A DNA stretch of 64,000 nt from Cunninghamia lanceolata (GCA_027924645.1 BSBN01000763.1:6510001-6574000), one strand, 5' to 3'; counted from the first letter of the stretch, positions 21,156 through 33,441 are shown. The notes: a model not told the origin generated them from the letters alone. Program-made: numbers and translations.

Positions 21156-23594
21156 TCGATGGACCATATCACTAACCTCTTATCTCCCTTCAATGAAGTC
21201 TCGGCTCAAGGCTTCCAATACCATCTTGATGAAAACTGCATATTGAAAGATCATTTTGCATATCTAGACCCTACATTAATGGTCTCAAACAACAATTGAT
21301 GACTATGGAGCTTGTAATGCTTGTGTCAATTGGTGACTTTGATGCTCTTGCTTACACAACTTGCACCATAATGTAGGTCATGATAGGTGGCTGACTCCTC
21401 CATTATGGGGATGTTGTTGAGAAGATGCTCATGGTAGTTGTTGCGATGAGATACACTTGTACCCAAAATATCACTAAGGAAGCTAAAGGACCTCTTCTAG
21501 CCACCATTGAGCCCTATATCATTGCCTTAACATGTGTCACCATCAAAGGGCAGGACATTTTGTTGGTGAGTCTGCTGCTCACTACTTTCCATTCTTAGTT
21601 TTGAATTCTTGGAGGAGCCATAACTACAGCTATAAATATGAGAAGTAGCGACTTCAAGATGGTCAAATTCTTAGTTCTCTGTTGGTAGACTTATCTTTGT
21701 ACTTAGTTTGTGTTTTGTTTTCCCCTCCCTTTCATTTGTGTTTCTCCTTTGTCTAAACCATTTGCTCACATTTGATGTTTTGTACTCTTCCCACCAGATT
21801 GTGCTGAGTAATGCAGCAAGGATCAAAGTATGGCATTAGGACTAGTGCACGGCTTCCTATTATTAGATTAGGCTATAAGAAGGCTAATTGGGAGTACCCC
21901 GCAATCTTGTGATATTTTAATTTGGACAAATTTGTAAATTTTGGAGATTCAATCATATGTATCTCTCCTTTGAAGGCAAAATTTGTTCAGATTATTGCAT
22001 TAAACCTTTCCTTTTCCTGGTCTATTCATTATATGTGAATTTTATCATTATTATGGGATCTGCATTTCATCTAAATTGCTTTGTATAAGTCTTGAGTTTG
22101 ATGTTTTGCCCTAAGCATTATTTCTTCCATATATCTGAATTAATGGCAATAATAAAACTGTTTTAGAAAAATTTATTTGTAGCTCGTGTGTTAATCATTT
22201 ATTCTTCAATTTAAAATTATTCTTGTCACTAACGTTAAGATGAGCCCAATTGACAAGGCATCAACGTGCTGTTCTAAATGGGCAAACAAATCTTTAAACA
22301 TTTTTCCTTTTCTTTGAACTTTATTGATAAATCTTTAAACTTTATGCTTATGAGTACAAGATTAGCTAATATCAAGTAGCAATATTGGGATAGACCTCAC
22401 TGCTTCCCACTGTTCTAAATGGGCAAACGAATCTTTAAACATTTTTCCTTTTCTTTGAACTTTATTGATAAATCTTTAAACTTTATGCTTATGAGTACAA
22501 GATTAGCTAATATCAAGTAGCAATATTGGGATAGACCTCACTGCTTTCCACAATCAGGCTACCACAAAATGAGTGGAATTTGAGATCCTCATTATCTTGC
22601 GTTTCAATAGCTGCTTCCCTGACAGTTGAGAGCTAGTCATGTCTGTCATTATAAAGGCCTCACATCATAACCCCTTATCCAAGAGTCAACATTTAGCAAT
22701 TGAGGGCAAGGCACGTGTTTGAGGGATAACATTTTGGCTACTATGTGACCTCGATATACACTGTAATAGCAGGGGTCTAACCATCTAGGTACATAACATG
22801 ATACTGTCCTTTAGTCTTTTTATTATTACATTTTACTTTATTTCTTCTCATCCCAACAACATAATTTTCACAGCCTTTGCTAGGTTTACTTCTGCCTCAA
22901 TTTTTTCCTTAACTTGCTTTCATTTGTCTTCTTATTTTTGTCTCAGTATGTTCCCAATGGACTTATTGGTACCTGAAATATTTTTTAAATACGTGCCAAG
23001 GCTTTGATATTTATGCCCAAAGGTTCTCATTGGTGACAAAGGATTTGATACTTGTACCGAAGGCTTTTATTGGTGCGAGTTTTCTAATATTTTTGATCAA
23101 AGGCTTTGATATCTATGCATGAAGGCTTGATATTTGCAATCAAAGGCATTTATTGTTGCCTGAAATCTTTTGATATTGGATGTCCAGCATGGAGAACAAA
23201 GAAGAGTACAGCAACAAAACTACTATCATTTATTTCAATCAACAAGTATTTGTTTCAGCCAGCTAGTAGATGTTACAATTAACAGCATTTTCAGAGTCAG
23301 TATATCAGTCCAAAACGTCAAACTCAGTAAAACAAATGTACCTTTCTCAGACCAAAGATGCTACTAGAACTTTAGGAACAAAATACATTCAAAATCTTGC
23401 TGACAACAAATTGATACATCTCTTTTTGTCACTCTGTCGTCAGCAGCACAAATCCTCACTCCTGTCCCCTTTCTGCCAAATTGCCTTCACAGGGTGGGCA
23501 AGAGAAAATATGGTGATCATTGGAGAAATGGGTCTTTTGTATATTTTATCTTTCAGTTGAGTTTGGTACTGTTGACAGGTTGGCTGATTTCAGG
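21156..23594. other. Intron-like or intergenic DNA without identified gene
   Basis: No recognisable coding sequence was found. The first 450 bp have scattered degenerate open frames without a known domain. The rest is T-rich and resembles plant intron. It contains the 141-bp duplication at 22270-22551. It lies upstream of the MPC1 exon on the plus strand and could be intron of that gene. Confidence 0.4.
22270..22551. repeat. 141-bp tandem duplication, nearly identical copies
   Basis: Copies 22270-22410 and 22411-22551 both start TGTTCTAAATGGGCAAAC and differ at two positions by eye (A/G near the start, C/T near the end). The near identity points to a recent event. Confidence 0.93.
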
Positions 23595-24184
23595 AGGTCT
23601 GTAATGTCCCCATTTTCGGAGTGATCACCTAGTGATGACCTAATTGGCAAGTTTTCACACTTGGCTAATTTTGTAGGGCAAATTGAGTATGGGAGATGAC
23701 TTGGCATATTTTTGTGGTAATTTTGATGTAGTTATCATTAATAAAATAAATTGCCCTAAGGTGGAGCGACCCATTGGGAGGATGGAAAATAGAAGAAAAT
23801 GTGGAAAAATGTCTATGGAAGAAATAAGAATATTTTATGATCTCTTACCTTGAGGAGGACGACATGATTTGAGGTCAAATTCATGATGCATCATATGCCA
23901 AAGGGGTTTGCTCTTCTTGGAGAAGAGAATAAAAGAACATAAAGAAAATACTCCTTTTATGGGTCAGCCAAGATGTGAAGGAAAAGACAAAAGATCATAA
24001 GTGAGTGCCTAGGAGAGGGTCAGCCTAGGAGGAAGGAGAAAATAACACAAAAGACAAATCTCTAATTTGTGTTTTGAGGGCCCATCTTGTCTTGAAGAGG
24101 TCGGCCTAGGAGAAGGCATAAAAAAGAAATAAAATATGCTCACAAAGGGAGGTCGGCCATCTTGAGGAGAAAAGATAATTCATG

Positions 24185-24192
24185 TATAAATA
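24185..24192 (+). promoter_or_regulatory. TATA box of solo LTR
   Basis: TATAAATA lies about 97 bp upstream of the first hairpin, the same layout as in the LARD B LTRs. Confidence 0.5.
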
Positions 24193-24288
24193 TAAGGTCA
24201 TTCAAGGCATTTCCATCATCATATCATTCAGTCATCTTTTCACATGGAGTTTATCTCTTTTGGCTGCAACGTTTGTTGGGCTTGAATT

Positions 24289-24339
24289 CAAGGACGAAAA
24301 CCCTTGTGATTCTTGGTGAGTTGGACGAAAACCTAACTC
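24289..24339 (+). promoter_or_regulatory. Two GGACGAAAACC hairpins in LTR leader
   Basis: Hairpin 1 (24289-24306) is CAAGGACGAAAACCCTTG, identical to 151-168 although the two LTRs are otherwise dissimilar. Hairpin 2 (24318-24339) keeps GGACGAAAACC but has the outer stem GAGTT/AACTC with one bulged base, which is a compensatory replacement of CAAGG/CCTTG. Confidence 0.6.
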
Positions 24340-25134
24340 ATCTTGGTGGAGGTTTCATAACGGAGACCTACTTGCACTTCATTGGAGATCTACGGAGACT
24401 TGGAGCTGATTTGCATATTCAGATTTCTAGATCAGATTGGAGCAGCATTCCTTTGGTGGCATTTGATGCTCATTTTGCATTGGGCATTGCCCTAACTTGG
24501 AGCGCCATCATTGTGAAGGGAGATTTGGCATCTTGAAGGCGATTTCTTCATTGTCTGGGGTTTCCCCCTAATTCCTAGCAGCATTTGGAGCAGATCTGAG
24601 CGCTACATTTGGAGCAGCATTCTTGGTGGTTTGTGTTCTCATTGCATTAGGGTTTCATGCCCTAGGATTGGCGCCACTTCCTTAGGAGGGCGATTTCACT
24701 ATTTGATCTTCATTTTGCCATGTTTTGGTATGTATCAACCTATCAGTAGGTCTGAATTGTAACAACAGAAATCTATGATGTACTTGGGCTTGTTTGGCCT
24801 ATGTACTTGGATGTAATTTGCATTTTCAGAATTCTGATTTATAGCAGCAGACTGGATAATCTCAAAATCAGATTTGTTCCATGTTTATGATTGCAATTTG
24901 ATGATATATTTGGTTGGATAAGTTCATGCTTGAAGATATAATCATAAGGGTTCATGATTGCTTTATTATTTGAGCATTTGGTTGTATATATGTTCGCTGT
25001 CCCTGCTTAATTGAAATCAGAAAATCAGAGCAGAATTCTAGGGTTTCAGCAGAAAACTAAAAGTGCAGAAACTAGGACAGAAATCAGAATTTAAAAATCA
25101 GAATTTTAGGGCAGATCCCATTGAGGATATTACA

Positions 25135-25904
25135 AGGTCTTTCTAGTGAGCAAGGAAACATTATTATTACAATTTAGAAGATATTGCATTTACTATTATT
25201 TGCACCAAAAACAAAACAATGTTATGAATATGTTAGGATAATGCCGTATTGGCTCTTAGATGGTTATTTGTTTGGCTTTGATGCATCTTCCGATGTTTGC
25301 ATGTAAATTTTCATCCATTACTTTGAAAATGCAATAAAATGCCTCTTAATGAAGTTTAGGCTTGATCCAGTTTGTAACAAATTGGTTGTGTGAATGCCTT
25401 GGAAACACAGGGTAATGTATCAATAGTTTCAGGAATTATTTTATGACAAATAATTTTGTATGGCTGATTATTACATAAAATAAACCTGCAATATAAATTT
25501 CCATTTCCACTATATGACAGCTACTATTGCATCTAATGGCTAACCTATATTAGAGAATTCCATTTCCACCATATGATAGTTACTGTTGCATATAATCTAA
25601 ATCAGAGAGTTCTTTTATGGGGTAATTTATAAACATTGCAAATAAGTGATAAACTTTATCTCCATGCGTCCTTAGAATCTTTTTTTATACATACTTGCTT
25701 TTATACATACGGCTTTTGAATCCTTTCTAGATATTTCTTTCCTGTTGCCATTGACATTGTATAAATAATAAATTATAATGCAAGTCTTCTTGGGAAATCG
25801 GTGTTTCTTCTTCTAGTCTTTTAAGATTGTTTGTGAAAATATCTTCCTGAGACCTTTGCTGGGCATTTTCTGGCTACAATATAATATAAAACTGTATTCT
25901 ACAG
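25135..25904 (+). other. Intron sequence before MPC1 exon
   Basis: AT-rich, T-biased sequence without open coding. It ends in a pyrimidine-containing tract and TATTCTACAG, a good plant 3' splice site. The solo LTR at 23600-25134 lies within the same presumed intron. Confidence 0.6.
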
Positions 25905-25959
25905 GGCTTGGTGGATATGCAGAAGCCACCAGATATGATCTCAGGGAACATGACTGCAG
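25905..25959 (+). CDS. MPC1: Internal exon of mitochondrial pyruvate carrier 1 (MPC1)-like gene
   Basis: The 55-nt exon translates in frame 1 as GLVDMQKPPDMISGNMTA plus one extra base. In plant MPC1 proteins the segment after the HFWGPxANWG motif reads GLxDMxKPPEMISGNMT, so the match is nearly complete. The human form has DMKKSPEIISGRMT at the same place. MPC1 pairs with MPC2-type subunits in the mitochondrial inner membrane to import pyruvate. Splice signals are present on both sides: TACAG before and GTATATTC after. The exon before it (with the HFWGP segment) and the one after it (CVYSxLFMRFAWMVQPRNYL) were looked for on the plus strand and not found, so they lie outside the window or the copy is incomplete. 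A pseudogene copy cannot be excluded, but intact splice sites and frame favour a live gene. Confidence 0.8.
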
Positions 25960-26281
25960 GTATATTCCTGTTGTACACTTCACTCAGTAGATCCAAGCAT
26001 ATAAGTGCCCTAGTGTTCTGATCTTTTCATTTAGACCTATAAAATTTGTGCTATCTCTATGAAGTGGTCATACAAAGTGGAGATTTATTTTCTTGAGGAT
26101 CATTGCAGTACAAGTTTTAATGTTCTCTAACATTTTAGTTCTTGGATGGCATGGGTTGCCAGTGAGTAAGAATTTGGGTTGGCTGGACAGCAATTTTGTT
26201 AGTGCCTACATAGTCTGTATTGAAATTATCTGTCTCGCTTAAATTCAACTCAACAAGTCTTGATATTTCTATTACACATTA
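25960..26281 (+). other. Intron sequence after MPC1 exon
   Basis: It starts GTATATTC (a good 5' splice site). No coding sequence was seen before the copia fragment begins at 26282. Confidence 0.55.
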
Positions 26282-26770
26282 TGTCAGAAGGTAATGGGAA
26301 AGAATAATACTAAGGACAGGAGAAGTAAATGAATTTGTATTGATATGTAAGGTGCACTCCTACAATGCTTTTATACCATAGGGGTTATTTATGTAGCTGA
26401 ACTTAACTTTTAGTGTCTCCTAGTGATTCATAATAAATACATTTAAATAATTACATCATTCAACGACTAATACAAACATTAATATTCTAATACCTCCTTC
26501 AATGTTTATTTTAGCTACACCCAACGCTTACCCAAAATTTTCAAGCACATCTTTGATGAAAGCTTTTCTGAAAAAGTCTGTTCACTGATCTTCTTTGTGA
26601 CAGTATGCTAAATTGATCTCTTTTTTTTTCTTTCAAACTTGTTCCCAGATATAATGATGATGTGATTCTTTGTGCTTTGTCAATCCTTGAAAGATTGGAT
26701 TCTCTGTCAATTTGATGGTATCATAGCTACCTGGAAATGGGGATGGATACATAATTTTTTCAAAAAACAG
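26282..26770 (-). mobile_element. 3' end of a Ty1/copia element (LTR plus RNase H fragment)
   Basis: Minus-strand reading from about 26770 gives an RNase H tail: IKLTENPIFQGLTKHKESHH then VNLAYCHKEDQ and FRKAFIKDVLENFG, equivalent to the copia ENP-TKHIEVxxHFIRE-ADIFTKALPKD region. It is followed by a 220-bp LTR (26282-26501; TGAAGGAGG...CTTCTGACA on the minus strand) with a TATAAAAGC box. The 5' part of the element is missing. A plus-strand frame at 26672-26854 is antisense and not a gene. Confidence 0.7.
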
Positions 26771-26929
26771 GATACATTGTTTGAAGAATTGCTAAAATAC
26801 AAAAAATTAAACAGAAGCACCAAAATACAAAAAATTAAATCTATGTATATATAAATTTCAGGACAAAATTAGAGCATTTATAAATGAAAATTGACATATT
26901 TTAGAAAGTCTTATTCACCACTTTGGGTT

Positions 26930-27690
26930 CTTAAATTGGCTCATAGCTCTTCCTATCATCTACAATCTAATGTGCTAGCAGAAATTACAAACAAATTTTT
27001 TAGAGGGATATTTTTGCTGCTTCACTTTTGAAAAGTAGTCACAATGGCTCAAATGGCTTCCTTTGGTGGAATGTTGGTGTAATACTTTCTTTCACAGTTC
27101 AAATAAGATGGTCTCATTAGAAGCTTCCTATGGGTGTCCATCCTCTACTTCATATTTGCAGTGGTATTCCAAGGTGCAAGTTGTAGAGGATCACCTTCAG
27201 CATTAGTAGAATGTTCTTCATATCCTCAAGAAAAACCTGGTCATGGCTCGAAATAGAATAAAGTAATAGGACCAGCATTGGAGTGAGAGACTTTGAGAGA
27301 GGCAATTGGTTTTTTCTTCATCTTTGGCCTTACAAGGAAATGCCACTTCAGCAAGAAAAATGCCACAAGTTGGCCACTACAAGATTCTACCAAAAAATAG
27401 AAGTATTGCTTACAAATGGAATTTAGATTCATCTTTAATGTTCGATGCTTGAAGATCTTTGGGGATAAAATTGCAGTCCAAACAAATATTGTAGAATTGG
27501 ATGAAGAAGGAAGAATTGTTATGAGTTATGAAGATGTTATCGATCATACAATAGAGAATCTATGAAACCAAAGCCATCTTTGCGTATCACATCTAGTGAA
27601 AGAACTACTAGAGGAAGACACAATTTTAGAAGATCAGTATTTTCTATGGAAACATTAAGAGCTCTAAACTATTAAGGTCAACTCTTTTTT
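26930..27690 (+). pseudogene. Ty3/gypsy integrase 3' fragment (plus strand)
   Basis: The reading frame, with breaks, gives AEITNKFFRGIF, QWLKWLPLVECW, FHSSNKMVSLEASYGCPS, SKVQVVEDHLQH, LKKNLVMARNRM, GHYKILPKNRSIAYKWNLDS and a tail EDTILEDQYFLWKH. This is the integrase C-terminal half of a plant gypsy element, close in type to G3. A G-rich polypurine run (27685-27720) follows, as expected just before a 3' LTR. Many stops. Confidence 0.75.
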
Positions 27691-28028
27691 TGGGGGGGGG
27701 GCGCGTGGGGGAGGTGGAGGGGTGGTTGGGGTGGATGCTAAAATTGGACCAATTAGACTATGGGCATGCCCTATTCTACTATGGGCTTTATATTGAGGCT
27801 AGGTAGTTCAATCTAGGGCATTAGTCATAGAAGTCTCTCCTTTATTGTTTATGTTTCTTCTTACTTGAGGTTGCCCCCTTGAAGCGACATTATTTTCATA
27901 CCTATGTCATTCTTGTCCTTGCATCGTCACTTATATTTCAAATCTGCTCTATTTAGAAAAGTTGTTGTTACTTTGGATGTGTGTATGCTATTGTTGTTAT
28001 TTTGAATTTTGTGTGCTATTGGAAAAAT
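27685..28028 (+). other. G-rich tract and unassigned DNA
   Basis: A run of ten G followed by GCGCGTGGGGGAGG suggests a polypurine tract of the preceding gypsy fragment. The 300 bp after it have no recognisable coding or LTR partner in this window. Confidence 0.35.
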
Positions 28029-28483
28029 TGTTGGTGCAAATATTATACTTCACTTAAGATAGTGTTTACACTAAGTGTAATATTGCACCTAGTTACTTAA
28101 GTTTACTTAGGATATTAGGAATATTTAATTTCTCTCACTTAGGTAGCTAATAAGACACATGTACACATTGACTTGAGGTACGCAAGTGTCACCACTGCTT
28201 CATCAATTTCATCAATCCTTGATGGATAGTATTTAGGTGCCACCTTTGTTTCAATTAGATCGAGTTAACTCACCTCTTGATTGGGAGTGATTTTGAGAGT
28301 CAACTCATGACCTCTTGGACATGTCATTTTTTTGAGTCATGCATCCAAGAGGCCTATATATTTGTACTTGACTTTTTGTAATTTGCTCCATCATATTGAA
28401 TATCTTTATTCTATTTCTTATTTTGTGATTAACTCATAGGCATTAGGTCCTAGGTAGACTTGTGTTTATAACAAATTCTAACA
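28029..28483 (+). repeat. 5' LTR of element C
   Basis: It begins TGTTGG and ends CTAACA. It pairs with 40662-41130. It contains the plant-promoter-like region ending GTCCTAGGTAGACTTGTG. Confidence 0.8.
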
Positions 28484-28495
28484 TGGTATTAGAGC
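28484..28495 (+). promoter_or_regulatory. Primer binding site of element C
   Basis: TGGTATTAGAGC directly follows the LTR and is the standard plant initiator Met-tRNA primer site. Confidence 0.85.
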
Positions 28496-30168
28496 CATGA
28501 TGTTCTAGGGTTAGTCCAATTCTGAGTTTTTGAGAGCACATAGATTTAAGTTTTTGGCATATTTGGTGAATGGCCGAGCTATTTTGAGGTCACTTTGTGT
28601 CCAGAACAATCAATTTAGCTAGAATCCATTATTATTTTGTCCGAATTGGACAACTTGGAGCAGTTTGTAGAGATCTTTTTTGGGAGGCGTGCTGCTAAAA
28701 AATGGACAGTGCCATTGTGTTTGGAAGGCGGCAATCTATAGGGATCAATTGTAAACTTGCCTAGGTTGGGCTCTATCTTCGGAAGTCCTACTAAAAAAAA
28801 TCTCCTTGTTGGTATGCTTGCACACAACTCAAGAAAAAATCTCGTGTATTGTGCATTTTAGGTGAAAAAGTATAGTTGCATAGTTTTTAATTAACATTGA
28901 AGGAGTCTTTAAAAAGAAAAGGTTCAAACATAAATTTTAATGGCTTCCAACCTTTTTATCTTTGCTTCTTTCTAGAATCTAAAACCTATAGTCTTTTGAT
29001 TGGGGTGCCATTAATGTAGTCCTTAGTCCTTTCTCAGAAGGCAAACTTTTAAAAATATATGTTCTTTTTTGCAAGAGACATGCTCTAAAAAGCTACACCC
29101 CATCTAATTTGATATTTGAGGATGTGTACTCCAATTTGATATGACGTTTTTCTGAGGGACCATATGCACCATAGTTTGATGTGACAAACTTTTAATTTAA
29201 TATTCTTTAAACTCACATTCAAATGGTATGCCCTTTATGTGGTTAAAAGTCAATATTCAAAGAATATTCAAAATTGTACATTGCAATTTGTGGGTTCAAA
29301 TCAAATTTGGGAATAAAGGGTTAAATACAATTTTTTCTCCTTTACATGTAACTTGGATTTTGCACTTGCATGGTGTGCTTGTTGTCTGCATTAGTGTCTA
29401 GTCAGTGCCGCAAAGGCATCTCACCACTTGAGTACCAACTCATTGCCATGTCATTGGAACAGTACTTAGAGTGCTTTTTACGGAAACATACATAACTTTT
29501 ACCCCAGTTGTTAGATTTCCACCTTATAGGCATCGAAAAGCTCTTTCCGAGCTCCATGTCTTAGTGAGGTGTATTTTATCTAATTGTGATCAGATTTGTT
29601 GTAATTGGCAATTGAATCTCCTTGTAGCTCTCAATGGTTAACAAGACGTGTAAATACACTACTTATGAAGTGCACATCTTCTATTTGTTTGAGGGAGCTA
29701 TGCAAATCATTTTTGGGACCTTGTAATAATGAATTGAGATAAAGTTCCAATTGGGAGGCGTCATGTAATTTTGCATTTTTAAAATGCCCACTACACAATT
29801 CTAGGGGGTATTATGCACAATCATCTAATGGGATCATTGTAAACACATTAATATAAAGTGCCAACATTCTGGGGGGTTACAAACATGTCTTTTGACATTT
29901 CATTTCACTCTTTTGTCATTACCCTAAATAAAGGGAACTATTTGTCTTAGAAAGAAGGGATAAGGAATCATTGCCTTGAGCAGGATCTACTACGCTGTCT
30001 CCATGGATTCATTCTTAAGTCGAGTGACTATGAACAAAAACGTGTTTGGTTAAACTACAACATGGTTTATGGACTAATGTTTTACAATTTCTAAGGACAT
30101 CTTACATCACATAGAGCACATTGAGTGCCCTTTCACTGCAATGACCATAATTAGGCAATTGTATGGAG
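28496..30168 (+). other. Element C interior, left part (no coding recognised)
   Basis: No frame longer than about 70 codons and no retroelement motif could be found. The sequence is AT-rich and of unknown role. Confidence 0.5.
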
Positions 30169-30846
30169 ATTTTTGTAATGTCCCTTTTTGGCGCTTAGGC
30201 TTTTGTATGCATTTTGGTTTGTTCTTAGTCCCTTAGTGGCTATCCGGCATGTTTGGGTGAACTCCAATGTTCTTGGAGTGGCTACAAATTAGTTTTATAG
30301 AGCATTTGGTTATGGCATTGAGCTCAGAAGGTGTTCAGGATTGTAGTGATGCTTTTTGATGTTTGATCAGGTTCCCGGTTTGCTCTCCAAGATTCTTGGA
30401 GAAGCTGTCTATTTTTGGAAAGTCGCCCGAAAGGCATCATTCATTTTCCCAAACATCATGGAGTATGTTGGTATGCTTAATTTTGCAGTTTGGTGGTATT
30501 TGGGATTTTCCGTAACATCAGTTGATTTAATGAGCTAAACAATTAATTATTACACTTAAGTTAAAAAGGTTGGGAAATGTGCATTTAACACTTAAGTGTT
30601 ATAGCTCGTTGGAAAGGGATGGAAAGCCTTAAATCATGGATGCATCATATTGGGGCCTTGTGAATCAAATATTTCCTTATTTTGATAAAAGGGGTCTTTG
30701 TAGCTAAAAGGAGCTTTTAATTAAAAATGTGACTTTAAATTGTGAATACATAATGAATTATTTTTATATTTTTGAGGAGATATATGAAGGGATAAAGGAA
30801 ATAATAAGGGATAAAGGAAATAATATTTTATTTCCCTCAAAAAAGT

Positions 30847-30957
30847 TATAAAAGGAGGAGATGGGCTTATTGTTTGGGTATGCTTTGGATTTGTATTGTT
30901 ATTCTGCCAGATTGAACCAGAGAGTTCTTCCATATTCTCTTGAGGACGAAAACCCTC
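30847..30957 (+). promoter_or_regulatory. LARD B left LTR TATA box and leader hairpin
   Basis: TATAAAAG at 30847-30854. The hairpin GAGGACGAAAACCCTC is at 30942-30957 (arms GAGG/CCTC, loop ACGAAAAC). Confidence 0.55.
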
Positions 30958-32114
30958 TTGAGATTTGGTGTGATTTCATATAGAAGTCACCATTGTGCTG
31001 AAGAGGAAATTGGAGCGAGTTCACATAGAGTTTGCCATTGAGCTTTCATGGAGCTGATTAGAGTTGAGAGTTTCGATAAGTTTGGAATAAAGAATAATAG
31101 TTTATCATTTGTAATCCTTTTTAGATGTTATTGATAGTATTTAGATCAAGTTTCATTGAGGCTTTATGCACTTTCATGCTGGGCCGTACCCTCTAATGGC
31201 CGTACTTGCTGATTTGATGAAGTTTTAAAATAAAAATATTGCAGCTGAGTTTTGGTCTCATTTCTTTTGCAAAGTCATTGTCCATCCTAGGCGTCACTTG
31301 TCTTGGAGATTTTGAATGTTTAAAAACAATGTCTGATTTTTAATGATCTGCCGTACCATTCTAGTGCCGTACAACACATAGGGGCGTTTGTTTTCAATGG
31401 GTTTTGATATATGAATTGATGCAATCTGATGTTTGGGTTTTAAGACCATATAATGGCGCTGCTTTTAATGCTTATACAGTGAGTTTTAAGGCTGATATAA
31501 TATTTTCTGAACATGCCGTACATTTCAAAGTGCCGTACCTCTTTGTCTGGTTGTGATATCCTTAAGGCATTTTTGAGTGGGATCTGAGATTGTTATCTTT
31601 TTCATTGATGGCATTGAATGTTATGAGACTTCATTCATGCATGATTTGTGGGTCCATGACCTGTTGATTAGTCCGTACAGCAAAGGTATTCTGATTTCTG
31701 ATGACATCCTTCAACTGCAGCAGACTTCTTGCTTACTTCCAGCTAGGGCAAATGTTATGATGAATGCTAATACTTGTGCGGATTGCTTCTTAAGATTCCA
31801 TGTTTTCTAAAGTGCTATGATGATGATTGGTTTACTTTCTGAGTTGGAACCTCTTCTTCAACAGAGATCTTTTGTGCATTCAGCTGGGCAGATTTTAGTA
31901 TGAAATATTGGGTGCTAATTAATTATGCAGGTTGTCTTACATGTTGGCCAAGTATATCAGGGGTGTTATGATAATGTTCTAGTCTAATTTTCTGAGTTGT
32001 GTTGCATCATATTTCTCTTATTTGTAATCATTCATTTATGTTGCAAACACATATTAACCCCTGGATGGTATTACCGCCAGTGTGGAGAAAGAATCATTCT
32101 TTATTTTCCATCAC

Positions 32115-32218
32115 CCACTGAAAAGTGGAGTATTCTCACTGAACAAGTGGATGACATTGTAATCTTTTCTTTATTGTTCATTACCCACTGAAAAGTGGTG
32201 AATCCCCACAACTTGTGG
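32115..32218 (+). repeat. Cluster of four short hairpins, two with GAAA tetraloops
   Basis: CCACT-GAAA-AGTGG occurs at 32115-32128 and 32185-32198. CACT/AGTG with loop GAACA lies at 32137-32149. CCACA/TGTGG with loop ACT lies at 32206-32218. Two of the four are followed by GTGGATG-like words. The same cluster is in the right LTR at about 37371-37475. GNRA loops are stable RNA motifs and known tertiary-contact or protein-binding sites. Confidence 0.65.
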
Positions 32219-32420
32219 ATGCCAGCCGCAGCGGATGAATTGTAATTTCTTGTTGCATAGTTGCTCATTGTAAGCCAATCACTGTATGCTTACCTTGCCC
32301 ATCCTGGGATTTGGGTGATAAGAAAGTCTGAGGCATTTAGTTGGTTCATACATGATTGATGCTAACACTGTCATATTCTTGAAAGTCATTTTGAATAAAA
32401 ATTGGGGTAGCATCTTACAG

Positions 32421-32431
32421 TGGTATCAGAG
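32421..32431 (+). promoter_or_regulatory. Primer binding site of LARD B
   Basis: TGGTATCAGAG lies one base after the LTR end, matching the initiator Met-tRNA site. Confidence 0.85.
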
Positions 32432-32583
32432 TTGGTGATCTTGCCAGCGTGTTTGGGTTGATACTTACTCCTCGCAGAGCTTCAATGTGGGACAGAAATT
32501 GCAGCCTTGCATGTGAGTGATCAGCACTTGCATGTTGTTCAGTGTGTGGCAGTTGAAAGAGTTTGTTCAGTGGTTGTTAGATT

Positions 32584-33441
32584 ATGGTATCTCTTAAGAG
32601 GAGAAGTGAGACAGATGTTCTATTTGATTCTCTTAGACAAAGTCAGGATGAATTAGAAAGAGCAGTTCAAGAGAAGTTGGATCGAAGGAAGTATCATCAT
32701 GAGGCCACTAAGATTATTGATGAGTACGAAAGACTATCAGATGATTGTAAGCAGCAACTTCCTTGGGATGCTTTCTTTAAAATGATCAAAGAGGGTAATC
32801 CTGACAAAATATGATTTATAGAATACATTTAGAAGATAAGGAAGGAAGAGGAGATGAAGAAAATGTCTTTATGCAAGCCTGAGTTAACTACTCTAATGGC
32901 AAGGACCAAGAACTTTTCCAAGACATCACCTTTCAGCCCACCGGACAAGAAATCTCTCATTTCAGAAAAGAAAAAAGTCAGTAAGAATGAACTTAGAAGA
33001 AATCTTTGTTTCCTATGCAAAAATTCTTGGGAGCCTAACCATCATTGCAAGAACAAAGAAGCTGAATCAGTAACTTTCACCACATGTCCTTTCTTTCTGG
33101 ATAATGTGGAAACAAACAAAAGGGAAGATGATGTCCTGATATCTAAAATACATAAGATTGAGCCTCTGTATGATGAAGACAAAGTCAGTAATCAAGAAGC
33201 ATACATAGAGGAACTTGCTGATTTGGAAAAGTCTAGAATAGAAATTAATGCAGCTGAGTTTTGTTTTGTTAAAGTTAAGGAGCCTGGAGTGTGGGACTTT
33301 GCAAGTTCTTCATTTGATGAAGACCCTGAAGATGCCACTACATTTGAGGAGGTAATGATGATTGATAGATTGCTAAAAGGTGACTTTACAAGCAAACTTG
33401 AGAGCAGTGATGAGTGCATGAGGAAAGGTGTACCTTGGTAG
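32584..33441 (+). pseudogene. LARD B gag-like ORF with zinc knuckle (one stop)
   Basis: An ATG at 32584 opens a frame of 76 codons (MVSLKRRSETDVLFDSLRQS; charged, helical). A stop at 32812 interrupts, and the same frame continues from 32854 to 33441 (195 codons). The second part has LCFLCKNSWEPNHHCKNK, the CX2C...HXXC knuckle typical of Ty3/gypsy gag. It probably binds RNA for packaging. The N-terminal part has no clear capsid domain. The stop may be a late mutation. Confidence 0.65.

Larger units (their letters stand above)
23600..25134 (+). mobile_element. Solo LTR in intron upstream of the MPC1 exon
   Basis: A perfect 5-bp duplication AGGTC flanks it (23595-23599 and 25135-25139). It starts TGTAATGTCCCC and ends GAGGATATTACA. 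A TATA box (24185-24192) is followed by two GGACGAAAACC hairpins at 24289-24339. There is no coding content. The 1535-bp element is a solo LTR formed by LTR-LTR recombination. It shares the TGTAATGTCCCC start with LARD B and LTR D but is otherwise different. Confidence 0.9.
30174..32419 (+). repeat. Left LTR of LARD B
   Basis: It starts TGTAATGTCCC. A TATA box lies at 30847-30854, a GAGGACGAAAACCCTC hairpin at 30942-30957, repeated GCCGTAC words between 31190 and 31680, and a cluster of four hairpins at 32115-32218. The leader from TATA to LTR end is about 1.57 kb, unusually long. Confidence 0.92.

Noticed and set aside
21226..21240. GATGAAAAC as another leader hairpin
   Set aside because: No pairing arms and no TATA box upstream.
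26672..26854. 60-codon plus-strand frame near the MPC1 exon
   Set aside because: Antisense of a copia RNase H fragment; no MPC1 similarity.
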